Assembly: GCF_000972845.2 (NCBI RefSeq)
Contig: NC_040017.1
Span: 22,591,606-22,655,605, forward strand
Direction of reading: 5' to 3'
Length of the DNA: 64,000 nt
DNA from: Larimichthys crocea
Taxonomy: Eukaryota > Chordata > Actinopteri > Sciaenidae
Within the stretch, counting starts at the first letter, position 1; the number at the start of each line of letters is the position of its first letter. Positions 34,801 through 49,430 of this stretch are shown piece by piece. The notes under the pieces are model-generated. The model made no database searches. It was not told the origin of the DNA and was given only the letters and a program-made list of their open reading frames with translations. The position numbers and the translations under genes are program-made.

Positions 34801-37800
34801 CTTAAGTAAATTAACCTCCCATTTCTTCATCTTACTAAATATCTCATTCCCTTCATAAATCATTGCCCCAGTGTTCATTACGTAAGACACTAAGAGCATA
34901 AATGACCCATTTTCTTTCATTCTGGTAGCAGTTGCTTTTATCTGTAAATCTACTATTAGACATCTAGAAATCTAAGCAGTGCATTAATTTAAACTGATTT
35001 AGGTGCAAGCAAAAGTAAATGTTCTGAAAGTTATTTAAGCATTAAGAGTTAAACAAACTGAGCTCCCAATAATGTGAAATTTGATCATATGCTGAAGAAG
35101 CATTCACTCTGAGATTGTGACGGCAGGATTGCACAAGAATTGAAGATCAATACTTATAATAGTTTGAGATGGAAGTATTCATCTGGGAAGTGCATTGAAA
35201 ATGGATCATGGAATAAAAAATAAAAAAAAAGACTGCATTCGCTGTGACAAAATATTACAACCACAATCACCAGAGACTTTCATGAGTTGACCTTCTCATA
35301 GCCTGTTACTGTCACTGTCAGTGGAAAGGTCTCCCCTGGCTACACACAGCATCAACACCAGTCTGCCTTTACATGCTTCACATTCCAGACTTTTACAATT
35401 CGCTCCTCCACAGTCCAACTCCAAACACACCCAACAATCTTCTCCTCGCACAAGGAGCAAATGTGCACGACAGTTTTATGGTTATAGATTTGTGATCAAT
35501 GGTATCAATGCTGGGACACACTGGTTGCCAAAATACTGGGTTTATGTTGCAATTGCATATTGGTGCTTGCACCAGGGAATATTATCTACGGAGCAGTGGC
35601 ACAGGATTATGTATATAAGAAACAGCTGTTAGCTGAAATTAGATATTGTTGAAAACAACAGAGTGATATACAATCTAAACATTACAATATATCGTCTCCT
35701 TTTACTGTTTCTCACCCTGTCTTCAGCGCAATATTCAGGTTGTGGTGTAGATTAATAGAAAGAAATACGTAAATGTAAACTAGATGCAGATTTGCACTGC
35801 AACCATGTACAAGTATTGATTTGAATCTTCAGGACAATATTTCGCAATAGAGACTTCCTGTCCTTATTCTGTGCTCAAGTGTATTTTCTAAAACAGCAGA
35901 CGTCAGCACACTTTTACTGAGCCCAGCTGGCCCTCGGATCTTTGCAATACATAAAGTTCAAATCTAATTGATTGTCTTGCTCATATTCAATAAGCCAGCA
36001 ATCCCACAAATAGCAACGAATGGATGGTGATCTCTTCAGATCAGAAGTCAGTCCACTACTGGGTGAGCCATTCTCCTACAACTTTCAGCATGGCAGCTGA
36101 CTCGTCTTTGCCTGAATGTCCCTGGCAGCAGAATAAATACAATGCCAAGGACAAAGAAGCTTGTATGTCCTGCATTGGAAATGTGTTTTCTAAATCTGGT
36201 TCACTCAAGATCTTCCTCCACAGAGGCAATCATTTGCTTTCAGGTCAGTGAGTGGGAATACCAAGCATGGCTTCAGTTTGAGTGTGTCCCTTTTATGTAG
36301 CAACACAAGTGCGGGCATCCAATCTAAACTCCCCTCAAATCACATCTGGGTTGAATGCAAGGCCCATTTTCTTACTGTTGAGCAGTAAACCTTTTAGGTT
36401 GGGTTGGAAGAAGTATGAGAGTATAAATAATCCTGGTAAACGAGATAAGACTAAGACCTAAACTCACTGTGGATGCCAAAAAAAACAAGTTTCCAAATAA
36501 CACTCTGAAAAAACAAGTGCCCTCTGTTTTTTCCCCCCTTAAATCTGTTGCATGTCCACTGTTTACGTGCACTGAGGAGATTTTATGTAAGGCATAAAAG
36601 TAGAGGCCATGGAGAAGTCATCCATGAGCATCACCTCAACCTTAATGCCCCTGGAGTTCCCAGCTCCCTTCTGTGTTGCATTGTGCACTGAAGCAGAGCC
36701 AAGGTGGATCCCGATACACATGACTACACAAAGCTGGCTATAAAGTGTGTTTGCTTCCTCCAAGCAGTCTCGAACACAGTTTCCAATACAGGCCTCTTTT
36801 ATTGCCCTGTGATAAAATGTCACTTAAAAAGTCACATTTCAGCTGGAGACCAGGACCTCCACCCACTTACCAGACTTCGAAACCTAATAGTAAACATGAT
36901 GTTTCATACTAAGAAGCAGGAGGATACTTCCTTCCCTACTAATGTCATGTAGGACCATTTAAGTTAAATGTCAGCAAATTAATTAGTGAACTATACTGAT
37001 ATACTTTATTGTGATGTTAGAATTTGTGCAAAAGTCCACATGATATCTCATTTGGTATTAAAATAATTATATGCAGCGTGTTGTCATAGACTCACAGCCA
37101 TGTAGAAGGAGGATTAGTTTACTGCAGGTTAAGTTACATTTCCGGATATCTGATACCCTGTACTTCCACAGAGCTCGGTGGGATGCATTTACTGGTTTGG
37201 TGGAAACAGTTGTTTGAATAAAGCTCATGCAGCTCCACATGTTTGGACTGGGGGAAATGTGCATTCAAATGGAAACAAACTTGCATGTGCCTAAAGCAAA
37301 ATGTTAATAACGATGACTAACCTGAGCCATGGGTACATGCACATATAATCCAAATAAAGAGCATTGATTGTGTAGAGTACAACTGGCTTTTACGCTTAAC
37401 GGGTTGGTAAAACATTTCACAGTCATCAGTCTTCAGAGTGTTTCTTTAGCTTTGCATTAAAATAAATGCAACAGTAGGCTACACACATGAAGCAGGTCAA
37501 AGTTTGTACAAGTAAAAGCCAGTACACAATGCAGTAAAGTGGTTTGGGTTGTGTGGTATCAAACCTCATTATGGAGTTGCATGTGCAATCATGCTGTATC
37601 CTGCTATAAAGCCAAACATTTATAATAAGCCAAGTATCTGAAAGACCACCTGATCTCAGATGACTCTGTTGGCCTGCAAATCTACAATATAACCTTTGTT
37701 CTAGTGTACACTGTGCCTTTCAATTAAGAGAAGCTTATGACACAAAACCACGAAAAACAATCTGTGATTACAATTATTTTTCTCTCAGGAGAGTAATTTT

Positions 37801-40800
37801 GTTAGGTTGACATTGGGTAGATTGAGGACACGTCTTGCATTGCATGTTTTTTTTTCCTATATAAAGCTTTTGCAAAGAACCTAAGATTGTGTTTTTAAAA
37901 GCTTGTTTTCCTTCATAACAGGAGCATTGTCAAGATTTATAAGCCTGAATGCCAGAGCCTGACCTCCTGTCCTGCTAAGCCTTGAACGGTCAATACATTT
38001 CCATAACTATGACACCAGATGACCATTTCTCGCCCCTGTCCCCCACCGCAGGAGTCACACCACGGGCTTTCAAACACAAAGCCAGGATTTTAAATGAACT
38101 CGCACATCATAAAGTCTTCCACCCCCCCTCCAGGATGCACTCTGGGAATTCTCCTTGACTTTGACCATCTCTCACATTTGCAATTCATCATCTCTCTTTC
38201 TCAGCATCACAAAACCACCACCACCACAGCTTTGTCATTACAACGACACAGACACAAGCTGTATTGTTTGCGTCTAGCAGTGAATGGGGAGCAATACAAT
38301 GGCTCACTGCTTGCAGTTGTTGTACCCTACAGGTACAAACATGAGGTGGAAACCCCACCCTAAACACAGGCCGTGAAGACCCCAGGATATAGTTACACCA
38401 CCCACAAACAAAAAACATGAAATTATAGGAGTGTGAAAATGAAAACATTCATGGAAACTGATGAGAACACTGCATCCCGAGAAGATAAATCCTGAAAACA
38501 AAAACCCTCAAGGCACAACATGACTCACAAGCGCTGTGGTCTTGACAAATTGAACTAAACTCTGAAAACACACTGGAACCTGTTCTTAAAAAGGCCACAT
38601 ATTGACTTTTAGCACCTCCTTCTGCAATGTGGGAGGTTTGAGGCTGGACGGCCATTTGTCTCTCTGATCTATAAACACAGCCAGACACACAGTGTTGCAA
38701 AGATGCAAAAAAAAAACCACATCAGCAAATATAATGACTTACCTTACTGTGTAAAAGCCGGAAGTATCACTTCTGCTTTATGTCCACACACACTAGCCAA
38801 GAGAAATCCCACATGTCACACAGAGAGGGAAATTTCAAGCTCTACATGAGGGGATTATTGATACTCCTGCAAGTCCACAGCAGACTGACTCCTATATGCA
38901 AGGATGAGTTGAAGGACTGAGAGAGGCAGGGGGAGTGACTGTTTGCTACCCCCCCATGCACCCTCCCCCCTCCTGCTGACTCTTTCACACTCTTCACTCC
39001 ACTCCTTCCCTCCTTGCTCCCTCCTTCATTCTATAACTCCATCCCCCTAAACTACAAACCTACTGCCAGCAGGAATGCGTGTTCCCTCCCTCGTCTCCTC
39101 TGTAATTGCCCCTCCACTCCCCTATGAGAAGCATTATGTTTACTCTAAAATGTTGCTGCCTTTTAAAAAAAATTTTTAACAAAAACCAATAAGACCAACA
39201 ACTGTCACATTTAGGCAGTCTGGATCGAAAGCGGCTTAAATGTAAATTTCACCATTTCACCTATTTTTTTTGTCTCGGTAGGAAAATAATCTTGGTGTTA
39301 TCTTGTTTCTTTGAAATTAAAAAGTAGGATTTGTTAAAAAGGTTAAAAAGAGGATTCTAGTAAATGAAACAAATGCTCTCTTTGCCTCCAAGGCAACAAA
39401 GGCTGAAAGGTCGCAGTCTTAATGTGTTGTGGTGCATAATTTGGGACATTCAGCAACAGCCCAAAATGGACCAGTGAATGAGAGAGAGAGGCTGGACTTG
39501 CTGTTGTCATAGCACCAGTGATGTCGTGTGGCTATCACGTCAGCCGTGACAGCGGTGCTGGATTCATTTTGAGATGATGGAAGCGGCAGAGGGAAGAGGG
39601 GTGAGTGGAAAAAAAATAAAAAGGAAGGACAGGGAGTGAGGGTACAGCGACGTCTGTTCAGCTGCAGCCTGCATCATGTGCTCCAAAAGCAGCTTTGCAT
39701 GCACGCTGAAAGTAAAACATGCCCCGAGCTGGTCGAGTGTGTAGACACTCTGACAACCATGCAGAGGAGAGACACAGAGAGCACTGAGCTTAGTCTGTCT
39801 AAATCGAGTCCAGAGATTGGAGGAGTGAATTGCCATGTCTAGACTTTGCAATGACTATGACCAAAATAAAAAAGCACTCAGCACCATGACTGGCTTCCTG
39901 TCGATGTATCTTCATGTCCTGCCAAGGTTGTGACCCTGATATTAAACTAAACCGCCAGGGTTTCATAGCAAAGACAGGAATGTCTGGTCTGCAGATAGAA
40001 CCAGACATAATAACCTGTGTTGTTATCAACTCTGATCTTAATTTCACACAGGTAATCTGTCAGGAAAACTGATTTTTCTTTGAGGTTTTGTGCCAAAATT
40101 GCTACAAAAGCCAATTTCTTCTTTTCAATGAGTGAAACAATTTGTTGGCATGTAATTCAATAAAAACAAAAGACTTGGAAGCACATGATACGGTCTGAAA
40201 ACATAATGTCAGGACATTATTTAGACTGACAGTCTAATCAATAGTGTCGAAAAAATATTTTGATAGTACTAACTTACAGCCAAATATTAACCTAAGGAGG
40301 TGGCTGCTGTTGTATTCACATAGGTGTTTATTTGAAAAGTGAAATAAATACAACTTTGCGTTACATGAGATGGGATCTTATCTTCTTCTCTCCTCAGCCA
40401 AAAAATACTGGATCAGGCAGCAGTGCAATAAATGCGTCTATCAGTGAAATGTGGGCTAATGCTGAATCCACGTCTGCTCTCACCACAGGCATTTCAGAAA
40501 TGTAGATTGCTTGCATAGAGCTCAGCTAAACAAAATACTCTGCTTTCTCATCACCGGGACAAGGCTATTAAACCCAGTCCTATCCACATTCAATTTAAGA
40601 GCTGATTGAATTGGACACCCAATACATTGACAGCCCATTCAATACAGCTGGAGCAATTTGGCAGGTGAGACTACGGTTACAGATCCACAGCAACACTTCA
40701 GACTGCTGATGCTGTACAGGTGTCACAACCAACTGCAATCACTGCCAATCACTTTCAGTCGAAGTGAATGAAAAAAAAAGACAGCTGAAGGCAAAGGGAA

Positions 40801-43800
40801 GGACTGATCCATTTGGCAGGATGTGCAATAAGTTCCCTAAATGTGACAATTTGGTTTACACCATTTATTTTTTTAATCACCTTCAAACAACAAAACTCTT
40901 TCTACTTCCAAAATATCCAATTTGAATACGTCACAGCAATTCCAGAAGCATTTTTGTTAAAGTCAATATTTGATCAAACTGGGTCAAGTTATTCAGGAAA
41001 TCTCTTGTTTAAGTAATTTCAGTTTTTCCAAAAGGATTCAAGTCTAGGTTCACTTACTCTGTTTTTTATTTTTTTAAAGCAGCTGATGGGGCCACCATGC
41101 TTCACAGCAGGGATGGTGTTGACAGGTGATGAGCTGTGTTTTGTCTCATTTTATCTCACTTGAGTGTCGCTGTAAAGAGGCTAAATACTTGATTACTTTT
41201 TTTTTCTTTGGTTTTTAATTAAAGAACGACTACAGAAAATAAATATTACCTGTAAATAAAATTCAACTTGCCACACTTGGGTTACTCCATTATATCATAC
41301 GTAGATCAGTCATATAAATATTTTACTTCGTTCTTAACATTAATGGCCGTTAACGTCACAAGATGTGAAAAATGTCAACGGGGTTTAACACTTTGTCAGG
41401 GCGCTGGAGTCTAATATGTCACGCCTAACATGCTAAATCACAGTGTGGCTGCCCAGAATAGCTTTACATAAAAGGTCAGTTAATAATTGACTACGCACTA
41501 GTTTATCAGAGCAATTCTAATGGGACGACAGGGCGACACATCACTCAACGTGATGTAGCTGTAATGTTAAATTGTCCGTTGTATAATGTATTAATTTGAA
41601 GGACATACTGAGAGATACAGTCAACAACACAAGTGATCAAAACAAAAGACACCCAAAGCTAGTTTTAATATAGGAGGACAAGCCAGGCCTATGTTGCTTT
41701 TTGTATGTAAATGTACGAGCCTTGCGTTCAACAAATTGCAACACAATATAAAAATAGTATGAAACCTGTCTAGCACAATGAAACCACTCGTGTCTATCAG
41801 CAACAGTAACAGCTTTGAACCTCAAAGAAAAATGCTTTCTTGTCTCTCGCCAATTAAACTCTCGATTAACATACAAGGAATGAGTATTGCCCTCAATTAT
41901 ACATCAAGACGTAGATTCACCAGCATCTGTCTGCTGATACGAACGTTATTCTCAGAACTGTACACAAAGCTCCTAAAATACACACTCTGCATATCATCAT
42001 GTTGATGTTGCTGATTTTCCTATACAAGGGGTCGGCTGTATGCAGCATTGAGTTCAGCATAAGGCTGTTTTGTGAATCTACACAAACACTGAAAAGAAGA
42101 TCTATCTGCACAAGGGTTCAAGTGTTCTTAAAGGTCTCCTCAATCACAACACACAACCCCATGGTGTCCTTCTGAGGAAACAGATGATCCATTGTATAGA
42201 AAGAGAACACCATGTACAACTGATATCTAAAGAGAAAAACGCAACCGCTATGCAAGACATGAAAGCAATAACCCCAACCCGCATAGAGATCATTAGCAGA
42301 GGGATTCAGTGGTCTCCAGCAGTGAGTTGCCTCTCAAGAGTCGACATCAAAGACACCGGTATAGAGAGGGAAATAATTTAGAATGCAGAGAAAAGGCTGG
42401 GATTGATTGATCGGGACTGAACCTATACAGCATAGGTAGCTCTTCAGTGCTAGTTATTAAAAGATGATTGGAGCTGATGAAGTTCTGTGGTTGGCACTTA
42501 ACAAGCTGCTAGGTACGGCCAACTATACTGGGTGGTTACACAAAGCACGCTGACCATATTTTGCCAACATGTTGTGAAATGCATGAAAATGTCTAGGGTT
42601 CAGTAAGGACTGTTTTACAGGCCAAAAGATGTCCAAGCATAAAACTAAATAAACCTAAAAGGATAATTGCATATACATTTCTTCAACAGGATTTGAATTA
42701 GGGCTGTAACCAAAAATAATAAAAAATAACCAGCTGATTTTCTAGCAATCATTAGGTCTTAAGTCTCAGGTTAGAAAATAGTCCAAAATGCCCATCACAA
42801 TTTGTGAGAACCTTTGACATGTTTTACTTGGTTTTGTCTGACAAACAACCTAAAACAAAATATATTCAACTTACGATTTAAAAATACATTTTGAGTATCT
42901 AAAATGTTAATGAATTCTGACACTTGACTTAAAATAGTTATTTAAAATGTAGCAAAACAGCTATATTTTGTGAGCTATAAAATGTCTTAGAACCCTTGTC
43001 GCCTCTACCAAGTTTAGCTCAGTTTTAACCTTGAGGTATTCATCTTTTGACCAGCATATTGCCAAATGAATGTTTCCACAGAGAGGTTGAAACGCACGTC
43101 CACATTTTTGTCATACTGGATGCCACTTCAAAAACACATCTCACACCACAGTCAACCTCAAGCATAAAAAAAAAAAAAGGACCCTGAGAAGTTCTTGTTT
43201 ATGATTGATGGCGCAGTAAAGTTAACCCAACTCCAGCCTCCCCAAGTGACTCATAGCCTCGGCAGTTTAGTGCACTTAGTATCTATTATTCATCCCAACC
43301 CACAAGGCTATATCAGCCACGTGAAGCTGATGATCATCACCATGCGCATTTCTGACAGTGGGTCATACGTTCCTACTCACAGCTCAGAAATAGAAGGAGG
43401 AGCAGAGCTTTGATGAGGCCTTCTAATGCTCATCTGTCATTTTCAAACCCCATGACCATTGTGGAGAGAAAGTGCCAGAGTGCTACTGAATACCGTCCAC
43501 TAGTCTACGTATATACACACACTGGCCTCTCACTGGTATAGTAGCCCACTGTACTGTAACTGGAACAGAATCTTCTCAGAAATCACTTTTCCAAGGCTAC
43601 CACAACCTCAAAGGAAGCTTTGAAGTTCATGTCAATACTCACCGGTACAGGCAACTCTACCTTATTTGTGTGCAGCACTTGTTTGCTTGTTTCTAAAAAA
43701 GGTACAAGCCAAAGTATAGAGCCTGTGCATTTTGACGTTGACGAGAACATTCATTAAGGTGTGGAATAATTCATAAGAAAGCCCACATCTTCATTATGTT

Positions 43801-46800
43801 TGGAAGTCCAGATACGAATCATACAAAATGCTTCTGCACTGGTTATCCGCTACAAGCTTCGACTTATAAAGTGTGAGAGAGCTTTGACTTTGAGCCCAAC
43901 CCAACCTTTACCCACATTATATGGAGTGCATCGTAGTTGCTCTTAAGCGCAGCGCTGCTACAGTAGAAGGGGTGTCCTCTGGAAAGCATCTGGGATCAAA
44001 TCTTGGCAAGCCATCTAGGTGCTTTTCCACATGATGCTGACTGTCAGCACATCATGAATTCATATTCATGACCTCACTTTGTCAGATGCGAGGATATGTG
44101 GCAACTTCTTTTGCAATTGATAATAAATTAGAAAAATCTGCAAGTTTTGGTTTGTTTTTTCTAAATGCATGTGAAATACTGACACAGGGATCAAAGTGCA
44201 AATCACCTGATTAGCATCACATGGCTCAGAACAAAACTATACTACACTCTCAGATGTGTACAATGTGGCTGATTATGGGGAACAATGGGATTCCTCTTTT
44301 CAAATGTCCGAAGATGGTGGCAAACAGCCTGATACAGCAGCCCATCAATAGTACTCTCTAATGGAGACAGATGTCCTGTCAGGAGGAACAAGGAAAGGTT
44401 GAGCTCTCTTCCGAAACTTAATACAACATGGATGTAAACAGAGGTGGAGAGCAATGTGTAGTTACCCTTCATTCATCAACTTGGCCTGTAAAGGGAACAA
44501 AGACTGCTTGATTTAGAAGAAAACTTCTCAAACAAACTATTAAGTGTGATAATCTGACATGCATGCGAAAAACAAACGACAGACTAAATCACTTCTTGCG
44601 TATGGCTGCAACATGAAGTCTGTCTTGCTTGAATATAAGGAACATGTTCTGTGCAGAAAGCGAGCAGATAATTCTCACAAGACAGATTTGGCAATCAGCC
44701 TGTGCAGACTGCATTCAAGATTCAAGAGTTTGGACAGAGAAGACCACTCACAGCTGCAACATCAACACTGTTACACAATGTGGGTGCTACATTGCATGAT
44801 TTGTGTGGGGGAAGACCACTTCGACATTAAAAGTGATTAACAAAAGGGATTAAAGCTGTAGTTTTGCAAGGGTAAACATTGTAGAACTCCAAAGAATGAT
44901 TTCTTTCTAATTTCTCCAACTTAAACGCATAAAACGTTGAAACAAGCGTGGAAATGTAAATCATAATTCCCTACAGTCCAAGAAGACATCGCTTCCTTCA
45001 TCTGACCGACAGTCCAAAACCCATAAACATTACAACTTCGGTTATATAAATCAGAAAAAGAAAAAGAGTTATCGGCTATCAGAATTGTTGTTGTTTCTGT
45101 TGCTCAACTAAAGTATTTCGGAGGTTCATAGTCCTACAATTTAATGACAAAACCGAAGCATGGGATCACCTTTCACTGAACAGAGCTTCTATTCAAAAAG
45201 ACTTAAACACCGCTGGAGCCCAGAGTTTACTCAAATATTAAAAACAACTTTGTCAGCAGCGTGCTTTTAAGTAAATGTAATAGTATAGTGCTATAGATGT
45301 GGTAGATTCATTATTAAAACTGTCTGCATAATGGCTATTAGGATGGTATTTTCCTACCACATCTGGAGATATTTTTGCAGGCCACTGAGGCTTTAGCTCA
45401 GCTCAGTACTCTCACTGTAATACCTACAATCAGCCACTTAGCAGAATGACATAAGTTTCCTGGTGGGAGCAGCTTTGTGGTTGTGGTCTGACTTATGTAC
45501 TTAATATTTCCACAGGTCCTCTTCTTATTTGCCTTTTGTTTTTAACACACGGCTCGACTAAGTAAGCAAATGCTGGTATGCAAATGATCTAACAGTCAGA
45601 CATTGTCTTTAAATGAACCGTTGTTATGCCATGAAGAATAAGACTATCGATTTTACAAAATTCAAAACCGCTGCAAGGAATTCAGTAGTTAGTGAGTTTG
45701 GATTAGAAAGAATGATTCGTGTTAATGTTGTCGCATTAGGCTTAGTATGTTTTTCACTTGGCACTAAGAAAAACACTACACTGTCTTCAGTATTTACTTT
45801 GCAACACTTCACAAAGAAATGTGAAGAATGAGTTATGTGCAAGTAGGATGGAAATGAATAATTCACAAAGAGCACTTGTGAGAGTTAAATTATGCGCATT
45901 TCAAGAAATCAACTCTGTTTGATAATACATAGCCGTACACGCATGGAGAACAAAGTCATGGATTGTATAAAAAGCCAAAAAAAAAAATCTCCATATGAAT
46001 GTGTAGACATTCTTTCATGTGTGGCTACACTGCCACAAGTTGCTCTAACATTTGAGATCTTTGAGATGGAGAGTTAAAGAGTGTGGACACAAGCCAGAGG
46101 GGAGGCAAAAACTAGTTACAACCTGACCACACAAAGACACACAGACACAGTTTGAAGTCTGTGTGCAGGCATGTCACACAGGTGGGTTCAGGTTACCACC
46201 CTGAGGACACATCACCAAACACTGAAGCCATTCTGCAGGATGCTCCACAGCATGGTTGATCTTCCCATGGTTCCCCGCTGCTGACAGTATTCAGGCTACT
46301 ATCTGCATCGGTTCTAGTTTCTGTAATGATTGTGCAGAACGTCTTCCACAGGTTGATCTTTGCCTCTGCCTGGTTAACCTGTGCCTCGCACAACTTTTAG
46401 GACATCCACTGATGCACCCAAAATACCAAGGCGCCAGAATAACAAACTTAATCATAGCCCTAAAATCCACTCATCATCACCACCACCACACACTGATGCC
46501 AACATATTTGGACACAGTTTGACAAAACAATGACTGGATGCAGGAAAAGTAAACGAGCAGGCAATTATACTGAAAAAAAAGTGCATTCACTGTAAGGGTT
46601 CAAGTATTGGTGAGAACATAATGAATTTGAAGACCCACCAGACACCAAAACACAGCACAGCAAGTTTAAGATCTTTACAACGCCCAGAAAATTATCACAG
46701 CAACAATCATTTTCACAAAATTCACAAAGAATGTTGAGGCTTCAGATACATTTCTGTCCAATGTTTTTGCGGTCGTCTTGATCCCTACGTCTGGGTAGAG

Positions 46801-47883
46801 GTCAGGAGCTTCGAGTAGGATGACAGCGTGGGGACAGAAGCAATGCAATTAAGCAAATTATAGGACTGGAACACACTGTGCATATGGACAGACAGCTTGT
46901 TTCATACTGAGATTGAGATAGCATCTCTTTAAGTGCAGTTTTTTTTACAGAGCATCGCTTAAAATGTTACTTAAACTTCAGTGAAAATCATCTGTTATTA
47001 TTAGTTGTACATCATCTCTTCTCTTGTGTCCAAATCTCCTTGACAGATGCATTTACCATGGATTTTTTTTTTTTTGGTAAATAAATTTGTTTCAGCATAT
47101 AGTCATCTGTGCACCAGTTTATTATTATTACAGCCACACAGGTATAAGACAGGAAGCCACCACTTCCAGCAGTAGACAGTGACGCTGCAACTAACTTGAC
47201 ACCTTTAAGGTCATTGGAGTAAAAAGCAGCTGCACAGATGAGCTATCGCCTTTCAGATGAGTCACCTGATCAGGATCTATTAAAACTAAAGCAAGGTGTA
47301 AATACAGCAACACCAGCTCTGAATCATGTGTAGGCTCCCACAAGGGGAGATCAAATTGAAATGACTGCTCCATGCAACAATTCACCGCACCGAAAGCAGT
47401 GCATGACCACGGAGACATCCAAACACCTCCACAGCGGACAAGTCACCGTGCCTGTTTTTCTGCATGTCTTGTTAAACCCCCCTCCCCAGCCTGCAAGCTG
47501 AAGGCTGAAGGAAAGCGACATTTGTCAGGATGTTGCAGGATGTGCAGGATGTGCATCCACGAACCGGGATGAGAATTGAAATACGTGTACATGCACTGCT
47601 GTTAAGTTCCCTGTTTTCGCTCCCCCCCCAAAAAAAACGCCTGTCTGAATGACTCGACACCAGATCGCATGCACAAAACACAGCCGGTCCGTGGCCTTGT
47701 CCACCGGGACCGCAGCGACCGCCAGTGCGGCAGCGTCCGTCACCTCTGAGGATAAACTTGTATGATTTGAGCGACGCGGTCATGCGTTTCTAGACGGCGC
47801 TAGGACCACGCGGACGCATGATCGAGCTTTTAATTTATTTATCATGATATCATGATTAGGAGCCAGGCAGTCTCCTTACGTAC
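28871..47883 (-). other. tiam1: Probable long tiam1 5' UTR intron(s)
   Basis: About 19 kb without a supported coding exon on either strand. Small open frames lack family resemblance. One strong GTAAGT donor at 38737-38742 may end another noncoding exon. Confidence 0.5.
38743..38960 (-). other. Candidate alternative tiam1 5' UTR exon
   Basis: CAGTAAG|GTAAGT at 38742/38743 on the minus strand is a near-consensus donor, giving the low-coordinate edge. The other edge is a guess: no clear acceptor was found, so it may be a first exon. No coding content. Confidence 0.3.
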
Positions 47884-48135
47884 CTGTCACAGCCACCGTC
47901 GGGATCTGGCTGCTTTAGTCCGAACATTGAAATCTTCATGCCGGTATCACCCATCCGCGTCTCCAGCCTCCTCTCTCCAAGGTCTGCCTGCCTGTCCACG
48001 GACCATGCGTGTTGTTTCTACGCCGCTGAGAGAGGCGGAGTCCACCTTTCCTTGGAGACTGCGCGCAAGTGGATCATGAGAATGCCACTTATTTATCCTC
48101 AGAGCCAATCAGACGCGGTCCCCACTGCGCTCCCA
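47640..48135 (-). promoter_or_regulatory. tiam1: CpG-rich candidate promoter
   Basis: Locally CpG-dense against AT-rich surroundings. On the minus strand GATAAATAA at 48089-48097 resembles a TATA box, and an NF-Y type CCAAT element (plus strand GCCAATC, 48103-48109) lies just upstream. A downstream splice donor supports transcription toward tiam1. Confidence 0.5.
47884..48060 (-). other. tiam1: Candidate first (noncoding) exon of tiam1
   Basis: A strong donor GACAG|GTACGT ends at 47884, in a CpG-rich patch. Short upstream reading frames start here (for example ATG GTC CGT, closed by TGA after 19 codons). The upstream limit is inferred from the TATA-like box. Link to tiam1 rests on strand, position and lack of another gene. 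Confidence 0.5.
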
Positions 48136-48799
48136 TTCAGTGACGCTGTGAAACGGCACAGGAGTAGCTGAAGTGTTTAGTTTTCTAATCATGTGACAAC
48201 AGGTAGGTAAGCTGCAGGATGCCATTTAATGTATATCCCACAGGAGGTGCATGCATCTGTTAAAAATCCACATGCAGGACAATGAATCAATCCAGCACAA
48301 ATAAAAAACCCCACATGATCAAGTGGTAGTATCTTTTTTTTTTTTAATATTCACTGCACATGACCCTACAAGGTGTGGCCTTTAAAGTACAACAGAGGTT
48401 GGCCATGGTAACAGAGTTTATTCTACCCTCTACTGGCAGGACATGAAATCCTCTACAATGAAATCAAACTTCCTTGGTGAAGAATTTAACATCTGTGTGG
48501 TACAAAGGTTTTTTTTTTTTACTAAAAACAAAATACCCAAAGAGGTATGAATTATAGATTTTTACAGTCTTCTTCCATACACAAAAATCAAGCTGAAAAA
48601 TACATACCTCTGTTTTTACCCCCATCGACCAGGATTACAGACATAAGCATGAACTACACAACTTCAAATATACAAAAAAAAAACCAAAAACATAGCTACC
48701 AGCTACAAGCACATACAGTATTTACAGCAAAGAGTGTCTTCTCTGGTGAACTTGAAGGAGCGCAGACCACATTCAGAACACGTGTCTCGTTTTTCATTG
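48136..48799. other. Spacer between tiam1 promoter and scaf4 3' end
   Basis: AT-rich, no coding signal. A second minus-strand AATAAA occurs near 48417. Confidence 0.5.
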
Positions 48800-48805
48800 T
48801 TTATT
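48800..48805 (-). terminator. scaf4: Candidate scaf4 poly(A) signal
   Basis: AATAAA on the minus strand about 190 bases after the stop at 48997. Confidence 0.5.
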
Positions 48806-48996
48806 CGACACTAGAAAAAGTCTGATCTGGTGGTATAAAAAAAAAGAAAAAAAAAAGTTTCTGCATCTCCAAAATGTTCACAGCAGTTGTCGTTGAACCA
48901 GATGTCCCGATATTTCTTAGTGTCTCTCACAGTGGTTCAGCATTATTATTTATAATAATAACAATGCTCCCCTCAGGTCCATTATCCAACCTACTT

Positions 48997-49430
48997 CTAC
49001 CACCTACCTCTGTGGAAAGGTGGGCACCCAAACCCTGGCCTCCCATTTCGGAAATGCCCCCCTTCTCTGTCGTCCAAGCCATCGGGTATCATAGAGGGAT
49101 GTCGGTGGAAAGGAGGGCCACGAGGAGGGAAGGGCATAGGTATTCTGAACCTATCTGGTGCAAACATGGGTCCACCGGGCATCATTTGTGGTGGCATATG
49201 CGGCATGCTCGGCGGTGAGAGGAATGGTGGTAGATGAGGATTTGGCATGCCAGGAGGAGGCTGCAGAGGTGGCATACCCGGTCTGGGACCTTGCATGACT
49301 CCTGGGCCTGACAGTGTCATCATCGGTGCTGTAGGAGACCCCAGCCGGTTGTCGGTACTCACATCTAAGGGTGTGTCTTTGTCTTTGTTAGAATCCTTGG
49401 CGGACTCATCCGGAGGTTTTACGCTTCCTG
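48997..49430 (-). CDS. scaf4: scaf4 last exon in this reading
   Basis: 143 codons and stop: an acidic/Ser block (KPPDESAKDSNKDKDTPLD), then MTLSGPGVMQGPRPGMPPLQ and many PP and GG pairs, ending FHRGRW. The last codons overlap an AGAG|GTAGGT donor-like site, so a longer isoform is possible. Confidence 0.85.

Noticed and set aside
47472..47783. 103-codon minus-strand frame in the CpG patch
   Set aside because: Cys/Gly/Arg-rich composition follows from GC content; no homology.
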